Below the pieces are notes generated by a model. The model was not told the DNA's origin, searched no databases, and worked only from the letters and a program-made list of their open reading frames with translations. From the NCBI GenBank assembly GCA_035771175.1, contig CM069593.1, positions 32,004,741-32,068,740 of the forward strand: 64,000 bases of DNA. The letters run 5' to 3'. The stretch is from Paratinospora sagittata (Eukaryota; Streptophyta; Magnoliopsida; Ranunculales; Menispermaceae). The position numbers and the translations under genes are program-made. Positions 12,384 to 23,840 of the stretch are shown piece by piece (within the stretch, counting starts at the first letter, position 1; each line of letters opens with the position of its first letter).

Positions 12384-13898
12384 ACTAGGTCACCATGTTC
12401 AGCCATGTATATCACTGATTTTGCATCATGGGTTCATCAACAATGGCAACTAGGTCAACATAGTTGACATGCAAGCTATTTGGAAAGGTCTAAGTTCATA
12501 TTCTAAATTTAGGTCTAATACAAGCAACCCTACCAAATCTTCATTTAATATTTTGTTCAGATGTATCAATCTACTAACAGAAATATTTAGTCATTAAAGC
12601 AACCGTACATATTGAAGTATGTTAAGAGACAAACCTTCTGTCCAAAACTCAGCTCAATCCAACGGTGGACCAAAACGATAAGCCTCTTTGATGAACAAGT
12701 CTCTAATCAGACAATTTCTCCTTTCCTACTACAAATACTCGACCTCAAATGACTATATCACACAAACTACTTAACCCATAACCATCTCCACCGTTCTTAA
12801 TTCAGAACGATCCGTTGTAAACCACATTACCAAAAATCATATCCATTCAACGATAGATTTAGGTGATCTATTAGTTTAATCTAAACTGGGCGAGAAATCC
12901 AGACTTTCGGACCAACTCTGTTTGAGAGGTTATATCTCTTAGACGAAACTCCAATCAAGATCTCCACCGACCAGAATGAATAGCCATAAGATACGAACTT
13001 GCAGACAAAGCTTGAGCTCAATCTGACCATATAGTACCAAGATCCAGCTCTTTGATGAAATCGTTGTTGAGACTTTCCTCAAAGCAACTCCCTCTTTCTT
13101 TCTCTTCTTCTTTCCTTTCTCTTCTTTTTTCCTTTCTCTCCACTCATCTCACCCTCTAGGACTTCTTTGGGGAAGAGAAGTAGGGCATGGGACACTTTTC
13201 CACTCTCATGCACCAACCTTGACATGTTTTGGAGAGGAGAAATGGGGCATGGGACACTTGTCCATTTTCATGCACCAACTTGACATGTAATGGAGAAGAG
13301 AAATGGGGCATGGGACACTTGTCCATTCTCATGCACCAACTTGACATGTGTTGGTCTCATGCACCAACTTGACATGTGTTGGAGAAGAGAAATGGGGCAT
13401 GGGACACTTGTCCATTTTCATGCACCAGCTTGACATGTATTGGAGAAGAGAAATGGGGCATGGGACACTTGTCCATTCTCATGCACCAACTTGACATGTG
13501 TTGGTCTCATGCACCAATTTGACATGTGTTGGTCTCATACTACCCATACCAACCACATGTACTTTAACCAATCTCGTGCTCTCATATATTTTAAATGTCC
13601 AATCATTTAATACACCAAATTTTCATTCTCATTTATCCATTTATTCAATCAATCCTAACTCATATCAATTCATGGTTTAATGGGCCCATGCATAAATAAT
13701 AACATATGCATTATACTTTAATTTAACATGACCCATATACAATTTATAATGCACATATTTATATACATTATCAAGCATCAAATATAGAAACATTAAACAA
13801 CCATCAAACAAACACCAAACATATCAAGGCAACACATAGAGTTTGGGCAAAATGCAATTGGGTTATGGGCTAGATGAAATAATTTTTGGGGCGTCACA
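12384..13898 (-). mobile_element. Chromovirus LTR copy, truncated
   Basis: Starts abruptly at 'actaggtcaccatgttcagcc', which corresponds to about 5790 in the full LTR, and runs to the GGGGCGTCACA terminus at 13898, followed by the TAGCG target duplication. The half distal to the element's start is missing. It contains the 61-bp array (13180-13540) and a 50-base block around 12930-12980 that the 4349-7224 copy lacks. Confidence 0.85.
13180..13540. repeat. 61-bp tandem repeat array, second copy
   Basis: Same array as at 6500-6860, with the same unit order and only scattered single-base differences. It lies within the truncated chromovirus LTR. Direct repeats with no unique spacers. Confidence 0.85.
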
Positions 13899-14505
13899 TA
13901 GCGTCCTGAAATTTAAAAATAGTTTTAAAACAATTGTTGAGTACGCTGAAGGACAGTAAGCGTCCTGAAGGTTATTAAGTTGATTCTAAAGATGAGGGCA
14001 TTCCTATGCAAGTAGCGTCCTGATAATTTATTCAACTTATAACTATCAGCCTCCTTAAAGATAGAAATCAAAATAAAAACTAAGATAACTTTTAGCGAGC
14101 TGAAACTTAGGTAGTGTCTTGAAAGACTATAAAAATAATTTTTGATTTCTTGATTAAAGCCAGATAAAACAACAAGATATTTTTGAATAAAATCAAATAT
14201 GCAAATGTTTGAAAATCAATTTGATTAAAACATGCAGTCATGCATATTGCTAAATCAAATGGAAAAGAAGGTTCTACAACCTATCATTATCTAATCACAT
14301 TACCGAACATCTTCAAATGAACATCGTCTTCAAGTAGATCTTTCATACGTTCGCCATGCATCATTGAATCTTTGAAACCTTCAAGTAAGATTAGATACGC
14401 CATATATGCAATAATATCATACACAGAATGTGGTTTGCATTCATCAAAATATCTTTCATATTAGGGACGTATTTTCCAAAGGACATGAGGATAATTGGTT
14501 CAACA

Positions 14506-15152
14506 TAAGTATGAGAGTAAAATGTGGAACAAGAACAACTAGCTTGAAGAAGTTCTTCTTACCAAGATTACTTCTACTTACAACCTTTGCCTATGATCGT
14601 CCTCTTGAAACCCAACAAATAGAATATGAAATGAAGATCAATTGCTTAAGAGGTTACCATACCCTTGTTAAAAAATGTTAAGATTTGCTGATGAAAATCA
14701 GAGTATATGCAGCGCACAAATCAAATATCTCAAAGTTTCAAATCACTGTGAGCACTTGAAAATTTTCATGTTTGAATGATAGACTAACTTTCAAAAAAGT
14801 TTTGAGCTCATGAGTTTTGAAATGAGCAAAACCCCTTTGATTAAATAAGAAAATGATTCTCTATTTTGAAATCTAGGGCTTTTCCAAACCAATCACATTT
14901 AAGAATTCAAATTTTCGTTTCAGCTTTTTAGAGCAGTTTTCCTTAATTAGATTTGCAAATAAACGTTGGGAATCATGGAAAAATGGTGTTACACGAAAGA
15001 AGAAAGAAGCAGTACACTCAACGTTCAAAAACCCAGACTTGTCAGTTTTCACTGACAGGGTTGGTATAACGCCCAATAGAGTCTTATAACGCGTTGTAGC
15101 ACTTACAACACAGTTAAGCAATTTGAATTGTTCTATCTTTATAGAGAGTTAT
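14506..15152 (-). mobile_element. Middle segment of the split Sirevirus LTR
   Basis: After the TAAGT duplication (14506-14510) this stretch continues the LTR left at 2691. It has the 'gaagaagttcttcttacc' and 'gatcaattg' blocks, an 'atgagcaaaacccctttga...aaataag' block, and GC-bearing motifs such as 'tataacgcgttgtag' near 15090. It ends at GTTAT (15148-15152), the target of the next solo LTR. No gene. Confidence 0.55.
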
Positions 15153-17926
15153 TGTAACACCCCGTAGTTTTAATTAAATACATACGTTGAATTACGCATA
15201 TATAAGGATGTATAATACACGTATTTTATACGTAAGTGCCAAATATACGCGTGTATGATTAGTAAATAAATAAAATTATTAAATGAAGATGATACATATG
15301 AGATCATCCTATATGGGTGCTTACAAGTTAAAAATTGGAGTTGAATTAAATTGATTAATTTATGAGGTTGGTTAAATATGTGGATTGGAGTATGATTTAA
15401 GGACTAAATGAATAGTATGATTTAATGCATGTGTGTATATGAATACATGTGAAATAAGTGAATTGAGTTATAAATTAAATTAAGAAAATGGTGTAGATTG
15501 AAATTGAATTGTTAAATGAATTATATAAATGAGATGTGTTGAATTCAATGAACTTTGATGGAGGAGTTGATTATTAAGGGGAGCCTTGGAGTATTGGATC
15601 ATTTTTAATATAAAATATCAACTTTCTCCTTTCTCATCTCAATCTCTCAAACGTTTACATTAAAAAAATAAAATAAAAAAAGAACGTTTAAAAGAAAGAA
15701 AATAAGTTGCGGAAAGGGAAGAAAGAGAAAACGGCGGAGAAGAAAGAAAGAGGAACGAACGAAGAACGCGGGATTCGCGCGAAATCGGGACCTGCGGTAA
15801 TTGATTTTCACTCTATTTCTTCGTGAACTTGATATCTAAGGTAGATGTAACGATTCTAGCGGAGTAATTTTAACTATGGGAGCCGTTTTATGGCATTTTC
15901 AAAAATTTGGGTTTTGACCCAACGTAAATGAAAATCCGCTAGGAAGGTTGGAAAACACTTCCTAGGCTGTAGGAACCTTAAATATATGGTTAGATCAAAT
16001 TTATGTGTTGATTTGGAATTTTTATAGCCGTTGGAAGTTTATTGAAATTTAGAGTTTCGATTGGAGACCATTTGAATCATTTAAAACCCGATGAAACTCT
16101 AGTTTAAGGCTATAGAGTGGTAGAATGCACTGTTACGAGTCCATCGATGCTAAGTTCATGATTTTTGGAGACCGTTTGACAATTTTAGTAAAAATTTACA
16201 TGTTTCCAATGAATAGTGACGAACGTGAATAGTTCTATGATCATATCCAGTGAATAAAATGGAATTAGAATCCAATGAAACTCCGGTTTGAGATCATAGA
16301 ATCGTAGAGAATTGAATTCCGCACGGTTCGATACTAAGATTGTGATTTTTGGATATGCTTTGATATTTTTAGTAACTAAATATATGGTTTTGGTGAGTAA
16401 AATTCACTGTCGTGACCTTTGCGAACATGTAAAACCTCAATAAAATACCTGTTGAAGGTAGTAGAATGATAGAATGAGTGATTTTACACGTGTAGATGTG
16501 GACAGAATAATTTTAGGAATGTTCTAGATTTTTAATAAAATTGATATGTGTTCCAGTAGAAAAATAAACTGAGAATTAGTGAAAATATGAAATGGGAAAT
16601 CTATTTTCACTGTTCTTTCTTGTGGAAATATCTAGATTGACCACAGAAACGAGATAGTAGTTTCTTCAACTGTTTATGAGTCCTAAAGTGAGTTGGAATC
16701 TAAATTCACAGAATGGGTATAAGATTATTCAGGTTGATCTTTATTCTTAATGATTTAAAGTGAGTTGAGGAATTGAAGATGTAAATAGATATGAATAAAT
16801 GAAATTGAATTATGAAGTGGTTGTGACAGGTTGAATTAGTTGGATATAAATTGGAGCTGGACTCGAAAGCGACGGTGATTGTCTTTAAATTGGAAAAGTC
16901 TTGTACTGTGAGTATATTTTCTTGATTTTGGTTCTTGTATGGCATTTGAAATATATGAAATGTTTGAATGTAAATATGTTATGCATATATTGTTGCATTG
17001 TGTTTTAATTTGCATTCACAAATGCTTTCTTTTTAGCATTGGAGCATGTGAGACTTGCAAAGGCAAGTTGATGTCATTTCGTTAGGAATTAGACCTGGAT
17101 GAGTGTTATGCGTAACCTCATTGTCAGTAGGCCTGTCCTAACAAGGATTGAAGATCCTTGAAATGACTGTGAATTGGGTAATGAGAGGCTGTGGCTACCT
17201 TGTAATAGCCATACAAGGGTTAGACCCGCTCTCTTGCCTTGAAGGAGGGAGATTGTGGATTTTGTGGAAAAAAAATGCATTATTTTCTTGAAAACCCATG
17301 AAATTTATGTTGTTGTCATGTATGATATACTTGTTTGAAATGATTTTAAATGTCATATTTTTCTAAATGCATATAATTGCCATATCAAGAAATATATTCA
17401 CTGAGTTGTTGATTGCTCACTCCATTTCTTCCAATATTTCAGGTATTGAGTCGAAGGAAAAATGAAAAATCCGTGAGTGATAATCACGTGTGCCTTCGTC
17501 TGGTATGTATATGGATGCATTGGAGGATATGAGTTATATTTTTGTTATTTTGATATGTAGAATTATCACATACTATATATATAACATCACCTAGATGGGT
17601 TGTGGGGTAATGTTATACTATGCTTGTGATAATGAAATGAGATGATCAGATATATTGATCAGGTGAGAATTTGATGTGTGAATGAATGGAATGAATGGTG
17701 GAATGATTATTTATATATATCTCTTTGATTTGATTTGTGGTATATTAGGAAAAAATGTGAAATGTCCATTTTATGGGAAGGTGCTGTCGAAATTTTTAAA
17801 AATTTTGGAAAGGATTGTGAGATTTTATGAAGGCTGACAGTGTATTGTATACTGTATATGGGTATATACAGTATATAATACATTGTGCCGGTCATGACGT
17901 CAGCCTACATCAGGGGCGTCGTGACA
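15153..17926 (+). mobile_element. Gypsy-type solo LTR (2,774 bp) with GTTAT target duplication
   Basis: Begins TGTAACACCCCGTAG and ends GGGGCGTCGTGACA, flanked by perfect GTTAT repeats (15148-15152 and 17927-17931). The termini are those of plant Ty3/gypsy, probably chromovirus, LTRs. No internal coding region is present, so it is a solo LTR. It contains A/G-rich sequence near 15660-15740, a partly palindromic 'gtatattgtatactgtatat' type stretch near 17840, and no protein domains. It sits within the split Sirevirus LTR. Confidence 0.9.
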
Positions 17927-17995
17927 GTTATAGTCTATGTAACAGCGACTGTGTCAAAAACCTGAGAGTTAGGTTTCTCAATCACAACTCTATAG

Positions 17996-19821
17996 TGTTG
18001 GCCCATATATGTCCAAGAGGGGGGTGTGTGATATAGACACTTAAATAAACACAATGAAGGTAAAAGGGGACAGTGCAAATAGGATTTATAGTGGTTCTAC
18101 CTCGTCTATTTCCACTACCTAACCTCCTCAGTTAGGATTTGTCCAAACTTCACTAAGGATCTTCTTACGAGTGAATACCAAACCGGTACACTTTCTCAAC
18201 TTACGGGTGTGAGAAGAACCGTTACACTTTCTCAACTTACAGGTGTGAGAAGAACATTTTCTCAACTTTCAGGTGTGAGAAGAACTTTTACAACTTTGAG
18301 CAAAATTTGCTCTAGTCCAGTGACTAACCAGTTACAAATGTCTGAATACAAGATGAGATATGATTCCCTTTCGATTGAACCTTTTGTTACCACAGATTCA
18401 ACAAAATATGTATGATGAGGTTCGACTGAAAACTAGTTCAAAAAGTTTTTGTCTTCTTCAATGGATTCTTGAAAATGATATAGATGAAGATCAACTAATC
18501 CAAAAGACTTAATGCATTTCAAAAGATCGTGAGTTCAAAAGTAGAGAGTACAAGACTAACTTCGAAAAGTTTTTGCACAAGTGAAAATTGTTAATATGTT
18601 TTGAATGAATTTTCGTTTTCGTATTGATTGATCGATTGTTTTGATCTGCTCTAAGTTAGCATATATATAAAAATAATAGAGGTGCAATGGACTTGGTGAT
18701 TTTGGCGCACAAGGTCATTTCAAAAATAACGAATACTTCCTTTTTCCCGAAACAAATAGATTCAACTCTGTGCATATTACGGCGGTAACACCTGAATCTT
18801 CTGATCTTTCACAAAAGAGGAATGTTCTGATAAAATATTAGAACGTTCTGAATAGACTCAAAATGTTATGAAAAGTTTTGTACAGTTTTGAGAAAGTAAT
18901 CTAAAAAAGTGTAAGTATTAGAACAATGACAGTGTTGAATTAGTGTCCTGATTGGGTTCTGACACGTAACAACAACTTTGTCATTTAGTTCCTTGAGGGC
19001 GCTCATGAACCATAAGCGTCCTACTGAACTATGAAGTGAGGGCACTACTTAATCGTAAGCGTCCTAACTTACTTTGACAATTAAAACAACTAAACTTCGA
19101 GAGGGCGCTAATCCACAATTAGCATCCTGCCTTATTTTAAACTATTTAAAGTCACGAGGGCGCTACTAACAAGTAAGCCTCCTAATGTTTTAAAACCAAT
19201 TTAAAACTACGGAAAACAGTAAGTGAGCTGATGCTAGATCAGCGTCCTGACTTCACAGGTTGACTTAAATTAGGCTGTTGCTGATGAAGTAAGAGTCTTG
19301 TTGAATAAGTACACTTCAATCTTGAATATTATCAACATCCTAATGTATTATCAGCGACCTGACTCACCAAGTCCAAGAGGGCGCTGCTAAGACATTATCA
19401 TCCTGCTAAGACGTATTAGCGTCCTTATGGACACTTAAAACAATTTTAATTTCTCATTTAAACTCAATAAATACGATTAAAAACTCGGTAATTTCTGATC
19501 AAATCAAACATAGAAAATTCAATGCAAATGATCGAAAATCAATTCAACTAAATCATGTAGTCATGCATATTGTTGAATCATATGATAGTAAAGATTCTAC
19601 AACCTAAACACAATTATATATATCTTCAAGTGATCATGGTCTTCAAGTAGATCTTAATAATACGTTCACCATGCATCATTGATTCTTCAAAACCTTCAAG
19701 AAGGATTAGATATGCCATGTATGTAGTTCTATCATAAACAGAATGTGGTTTGTAATCATCAAAATATCTTTCACATTATGGACATACTCTTGTAAGGAAC
19801 ATGAGGATAATTAGTTCAACA
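17996..19821 (-). mobile_element. Sirevirus family A solo LTR (1,826 bp) with TATAG target duplication
   Basis: On the + strand it runs from TGTTGGCCCATATATGTCC to GGATAATTAGTTCAACA, flanked by perfect TATAG repeats (17991-17995 and 19822-19826). It is close in sequence to 2692-14505 and 38983-40877. The half near 18950-19440 holds about a dozen copies of the 'GAGGGCGCTACT / AGCGTCCTGA' motif pair. No internal region. Confidence 0.92.
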
Positions 19822-19826
19822 TATAG

Positions 19827-20069
19827 CGCATTGTAGTAGCCTATAGTGGGCTACTGCTTAAGTTACTAAAAAATATGATTTTTATTAGAAAACCAATAGC
19901 GGCTATTCGAGTCAATAGCGGGCTATAACTAAAGCTATGAAAAGTTGGAAATGTTTGAGATGGACCAATAGCGCGCTATAGAAAGGTATAGCGGGCAATA
20001 GCAAACAAACATAAATTCTAAAATTCCCAAACCTGGGAACAACAGGCTATAAAACCCTATAACACGCTG
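19827..20069 (-). repeat. Terminal segment of the split Sirevirus LTR with ATAGCGCGCTAT motifs
   Basis: Contains repeated short motifs built on 'atagcgggctat', 'aatagcgcgctatag' and 'cctataacacgct' in a 240-bp stretch. It continues the LTR segments at 14511-15152 and 17932-17995 and is cut at 20070 by another LTR. No coding content. Confidence 0.6.
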
Positions 20070-21048
20070 TGTTAGCCCAGTATTATAGTCCAAGAGGGGG
20101 GCTGAATTGGACTTTACAGATTTTTGCATTACCTTTCAGATATTTTAATTAAATAGGTAATGTGCGCAGTAGGTAACAATCCAAATAGTAGATGCAGAAA
20201 ATAAATGAACATAGAGGATTTAGAGTGGTTCGGTTCCCCTTGAACCTACGTCCACTACCCAATCACCACGATTAGGATCTTCCAATACACTATTGGCTGA
20301 CTTACGGGCATGATTAAAAGTCGTTTACACTCTAACCAACACAAGGGCTTGGTTAGAAAATCCACAACCACTAACTTACACCAAGGCTTGGTTAGAAAGC
20401 CACAAACTAGCCTACACCAAGGCTTGGCTAGAAAGCCACAACTTGTAACCACTTACAGGCGTGGTTACTTGTCGTACAAAATAAGGTAATATCCCAGTTG
20501 ACTTAACCAAGTTAACAATACATCAAGATTACAAAAGATATAGAGAACTACACAACAACACTCTCAACAATATAAGCTTACAATCTTGAATGAGTCAACA
20601 ATTACTATTCCAACCACTATGATTCTAAATGATGCAAAGTGTTGAAACAGGTTTTTGTCAAATGCAATCGATTCAAATATATGTGATGTAAAATAGTGAA
20701 TCAAATATGCACAATCATCAAGATATTGATTTTAAACAATGATAAGTTTAAAGCTCAAGAATCAATATACCATGATGATCAAAACTTGACGATTCTAAAT
20801 AAATATGTGATTAAAATCAAGAATCAAACAAATCAAGTATGATCAAAAACATCGATTCAATATAATATGATGTTAACACATGAATCGATATCTCAAACTA
20901 TTTATGAAACCACTAAACAAAGTATTTTGTTATGAAGAACAAGATAGGGTTTCACAAACACAATCAATACAAAATCAGTTTTAAAGATGATAATCTAAAC
21001 ACACAACTGATTTGCATAAACCAAAATCGCAAGAATCTAGATTAGAAA
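20070..21048 (-). mobile_element. Sirevirus LTR fragment, family B-like
   Basis: Begins TGTTAGCCCAGTATTATAG and follows the LTR at 27922 in order: 'gagtggttcggttcccct' (about 20225), the 'ggcttggttagaaagccac' repeats (20340-20440), 'atgaaaccactaaacaa' (about 20905) and 'caagaatctagattagaaa' at the end. It stops at 21048 where the hairpin begins. The remaining distal half, as in 28690-29999, is missing. Confidence 0.8.
20340..20450. repeat. Short tandem repeat in Sirevirus LTR ('ggcttggttagaaagccac')
   Basis: Three to four copies of about 28 bp built on 'ccaaggcttggctagaaagccaca'. The equivalent array is at 28200-28340. It gives an artefactual repeat peptide on the - strand. Confidence 0.8.
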
Positions 21049-21374
21049 TGTCACACCCTGGGTTGCACAGCGTGCCCCCTACCCAGGTGCGGGCGCACCC
21101 CCTCGGGGCGAACGCCTAGCCATTATGGATCCAAAATATTGTCCCATCTCGGCCAGCCACGCCACACAAGGACGCCGGAGACCGAGATCATTTATCCATA
21201 TTATTCATGGGAGTGTGAATAATATGGATAAATGATCTCGGTGTCCAGCGTCCTTGTGTGGCGTGGCTGGCCGAGATGGGACAATATTATGGATCCATAA
21301 TGGCTAAGCGTTCGCCCCGACGGGGTGCGCCCGCACCTGGGTAGGGGGCACGCTGGGCAACCCAGGGTGTGACA
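21049..21374. repeat. 326-bp near-perfect hairpin (inverted repeat)
   Basis: The left arm starts TGTCACACCCTGGGTTGC and the right arm ends in its complement GGGTGTGACA. The arms of about 145-150 bases meet near 21205-21220 around 'attattcatgggagtgtgaataat'. The arms differ by only a few bases, for example a changed base in 'tggatccaaaatattg' against 'caatattatggatcca'. The flanks are an LTR fragment on the left and Athila RNase H on the right, with no target duplication. Both arms resemble the terminus at 4024-4140. No coding domain; it could be a foldback element or an inverted junction. Confidence 0.85.
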
Positions 21375-22734
21375 TTTTCATCCTCTTTTTTATCCTTGAT
21401 TTCAAGGTCGAACTCTTGGAGCAACAAGATCCATCGTATGAGTCTAGGCTTGGCATCTTTCTTGGCAAATAAATATCGGATAGTCGCATGATCAGTGTGG
21501 ATAGTTACCTTCGACCCAATGATATATGATCTAAATGTCACAAGCAAACACCACCGGAAGTAACTCTTTTTCTGTTGTTGTATAATTTTCTTGTGCATCA
21601 TCAAGAGTACGGCTTGCATAATACATTGCCCGGAACAACTTTTCTCTCTTTTGGCCAAGGATCGCACCAATAGCATAGTCACTAGCATCACACATGATCT
21701 CAAATGGTTCTTTCCAATTAGGCACCACCATGATAGGAGCAGAGATAAGAGCTTGTTTGAGGAGCTCGAATTCCTTTTACATTGATTGGGTAAATGAGCT
21801 TCTCAATGGCAACAATCTTGGCTCTATCAACCTCTAATCCCTTAGAAGACACTCTATGACCCAAAACAATTCCTTCCTGCACCATAAAATGACATTTCTC
21901 CCAATTTAGAACCAAGTTCTTATCTTCACACCTTTGCAATACCAAAGCCAAATTTCTTAAACAGTGATCAAATGAAGAACCAAAGACAGAGAAGTCATCC
22001 ATGAAAACCTCCATGATATCTTCAATCAAATCATCAAATATTGCCATCATGCATCTCTGAAATGTGGTCGGAGCATTGCACAACCCGAACGACATCCTCC
22101 TAAAAGCAAAAGTGTCATAGGGAAATGTGAATGTCGTTTTTTCCTGATCCTCTGGAGGTATGGAAATCTGGTTATACCCAGAATAGCCATCAAGAAAACA
22201 GTAATAATCAAACCCTGCCAAGCGGTCCAACATTTGATCAATGAAGGGCAATGGAAAATGATTTTTTTTGGTAACCTTATTCAACTTTCTCTAATCTATG
22301 CACACCTGTCAACCAGTGGCTATACGTGAGGAGATCATCTCATTTTTTTCATTCTTGATCACTGTGAATCCTCCTTTCTTCGGTACAACATGTATAGGGC
22401 TTACCCATGCTGAATCAGAAATTACATAAATGATGCCTGCCTTGAGCCATTTTAGAATCTCAGCCTTGACCACTTCTTTCATTGCAGGATTCAACCTCCT
22501 CTGATCTTCCACTGTGGGCATGTAGGAGTCTTCCATGAGTACCTTATGCATGCAAATAGATGGACTGATTCCCTCTATGTCTGCAATTGACCACCCAATG
22601 GCGGATTTGTGCTCCCTTAGGATCCTCAACAACTTTTCTTCCTGAACATTAGACAAAGTGGATGAAATGATAACTGGAAATGAATTAATTTTGTCTAAAA
22701 AGGCATATCTGAGATGATCTGGAAGAGGCTTCAA
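21375..22734 (-). pseudogene. Athila pol fragment: reverse transcriptase and RNase H
   Basis: On the - strand the RT begins near 22734 with a conserved VQEEKLLRILREHKSAIGWS-type lead, then HVVPKKGG, a stop near 22305, RKLNKVTKKNHFPLPFIDQM, and the catalytic box as VFMDDFSVFG near 22000. A frameshift near 21785 leads into RNase [26 protein letters not shown] and [12 protein letters not shown]. Another shift follows near 21550, then [12 protein letters not shown]. The sequence ends at IKDKKEDEN, just before the expected junction with integrase. At least one stop and two frameshifts, so non-functional. Confidence 0.9.
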
Positions 22735-22965
22735 TTCTGGCTTTGGAAGACTTGACTCAATAGAAGACGAAGATGCAACACTGATATCTTCAACTTTAGC
22801 TTGAGAAAACTAAATTGGTTGAGCATCCAAGGCCATTATGATATGTTGTTCTTCAACACCATCCTCTGTTCCATCTGCTAGTGAGTACACCAAACATCTC
22901 TCCAAGGGATCTACTGGTGTTATTTCCTTTCTAACCTCATGAATGCACCCCTCAACTATGTCCAC

Positions 22966-23529
22966 TCAATTGCAATTGTCCTTCTCATCTGAAAACTTGA
23001 ACGACTTGTAGAGGTTGAACATCACCTCTTCATCTTTAACTCTAAGTGTGAGTTCTCCCTTCTGAACACCAATAAGAGCTCTGCCAGTTGCAAGGAATTG
23101 TCTCCCCAAAATCAAAGGAATCTCATCATCTTCCTCCATGTCAAGAACCACAAAATCCATTGAAATGATAAACTTGTCAACCTTCACAAGAACATCTTCT
23201 ATCACTCCCCTAGGATATGTCACAGATCTGTCAACTAGTTGGAGTGAGATAGTTGTTGGCTTCACCTCCCCAATGTTGAGTTTTCTGAAAACAGAAAAAG
23301 GCATAAGATTAATACTGGCACCTAAATCACACAATACTTTATCAAAAGAAGAACTACCAATAACGCATGGAATAGTAAAAATTCCTGGATCTTTTAATTT
23401 CTGAGGTAACTTCTTTTGAAGTATGGTACTGCATTCCTCTCCCAACTTAACAGTTTCAATCTCCGCCAACTTTCTCTTCTTGCTCATCACACCCTTCATA
23501 AATTTGGCATAGTTGGGCATCTGCTCCAA
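22966..23529 (-). pseudogene. Athila aspartic protease region
   Basis: The 187-residue frame carries the retropepsin active-site string LCDLGASINLMP (D-L-G-A form, as in Athila protease) and downstream VDKFIISMDFVVLDMEE and PLILGRQFLATG. It precedes RT on the - strand. Upstream it joins gag by broken frames (23530-23840), and downstream a gap with a stop near 22810 leads to RT. It would process the polyprotein if it were intact. Confidence 0.85.
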
Positions 23530-23840
23530 AGCATCTGCAAAAAGAATATTAATGTGAATTCTTTTGAAAATATCTAAAAATTTTGCAAATTGCTCATCTA
23601 ATTTCTTTTTTGAAATCTTTGAGGAAATGGAATGGAAGTTTTCAAAATATGAGGGTTATCAGAGAAAGTGATCCTCCCTGGAACAAAGTCTTCCTTCATA
23701 GGTGCCTTGCTCTTTGCTTTGTTCTTCTCCTCATCTTCTTTTTCTTTTGATGCTTGGTCTTCCTTCTCATATAAGGATTCTTCCTCAGGTGCTTGTGTAG
23801 AAGTAGGAGTGGTTGTAGATGTACTTGCCGGAATGGAATG

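Larger units (their letters stand above)
4024..13898 (-). mobile_element. Compound chromovirus-type Ty3/gypsy insertion with TAGCG target duplication
   Basis: A 9,875-bp block flanked by the perfect 5-bp repeat TAGCG (4019-4023 and 13899-13903) that splits the Sirevirus solo LTR. From left to right it holds a 325-bp terminal piece, a full LTR on the - strand (4349-7224), a decayed pol on the - strand (7225-10257), a truncated LTR on the + strand (about 10275-12382) and a truncated LTR on the - strand (12384-13898). A single insertion event cannot give this order, so inversion or repeated insertion must have followed. Confidence 0.75.
2692..14505 (-). mobile_element. Sirevirus solo LTR (family A), interrupted
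   Basis: Runs from TGTTGGCCCAGATATG to GGATAATTGGTTCAACA on the + strand. After removing the 4024-13898 insertion and its target duplication, about 1.93 kb remains, close to the 1,895-bp copy at 38983-40877. Flanking pentamers are CAAGT (2687-2691) and TAAGT (14506-14510), identical but for one transition. No internal region is attached, so this is a solo LTR left by LTR-LTR recombination. It carries many 'GAGGGCGCT...AGCGTCCTGA'-type motifs. Confidence 0.85.
905..20069 (-). mobile_element. Sirevirus LTR split by four insertions (host of the left-hand nest)
   Basis: Segments 905-1018, 2455-2691, 14511-15152, 17932-17995 and 19827-20069 read in order as one long LTR on the - strand. It opens with TGTTGGCCTAGATAC and 'ccaagagggggttcaattgg', followed by a 'gtggttcg...ccac' block and a 'tgagga' block as in the other Sirevirus LTRs here. 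The distal segments share an ATAGCGCGCTAT / ATAACGCGTT motif set. The far edge is missing where another LTR starts at 20070. The intervening DNA is annotated separately. Confidence 0.55.

Noticed and set aside
15153..17926. Small frames inside the gypsy solo LTR as host genes
   Set aside because: The whole block is bounded by LTR termini and a perfect target duplication, and the frames have no domains or splice support.
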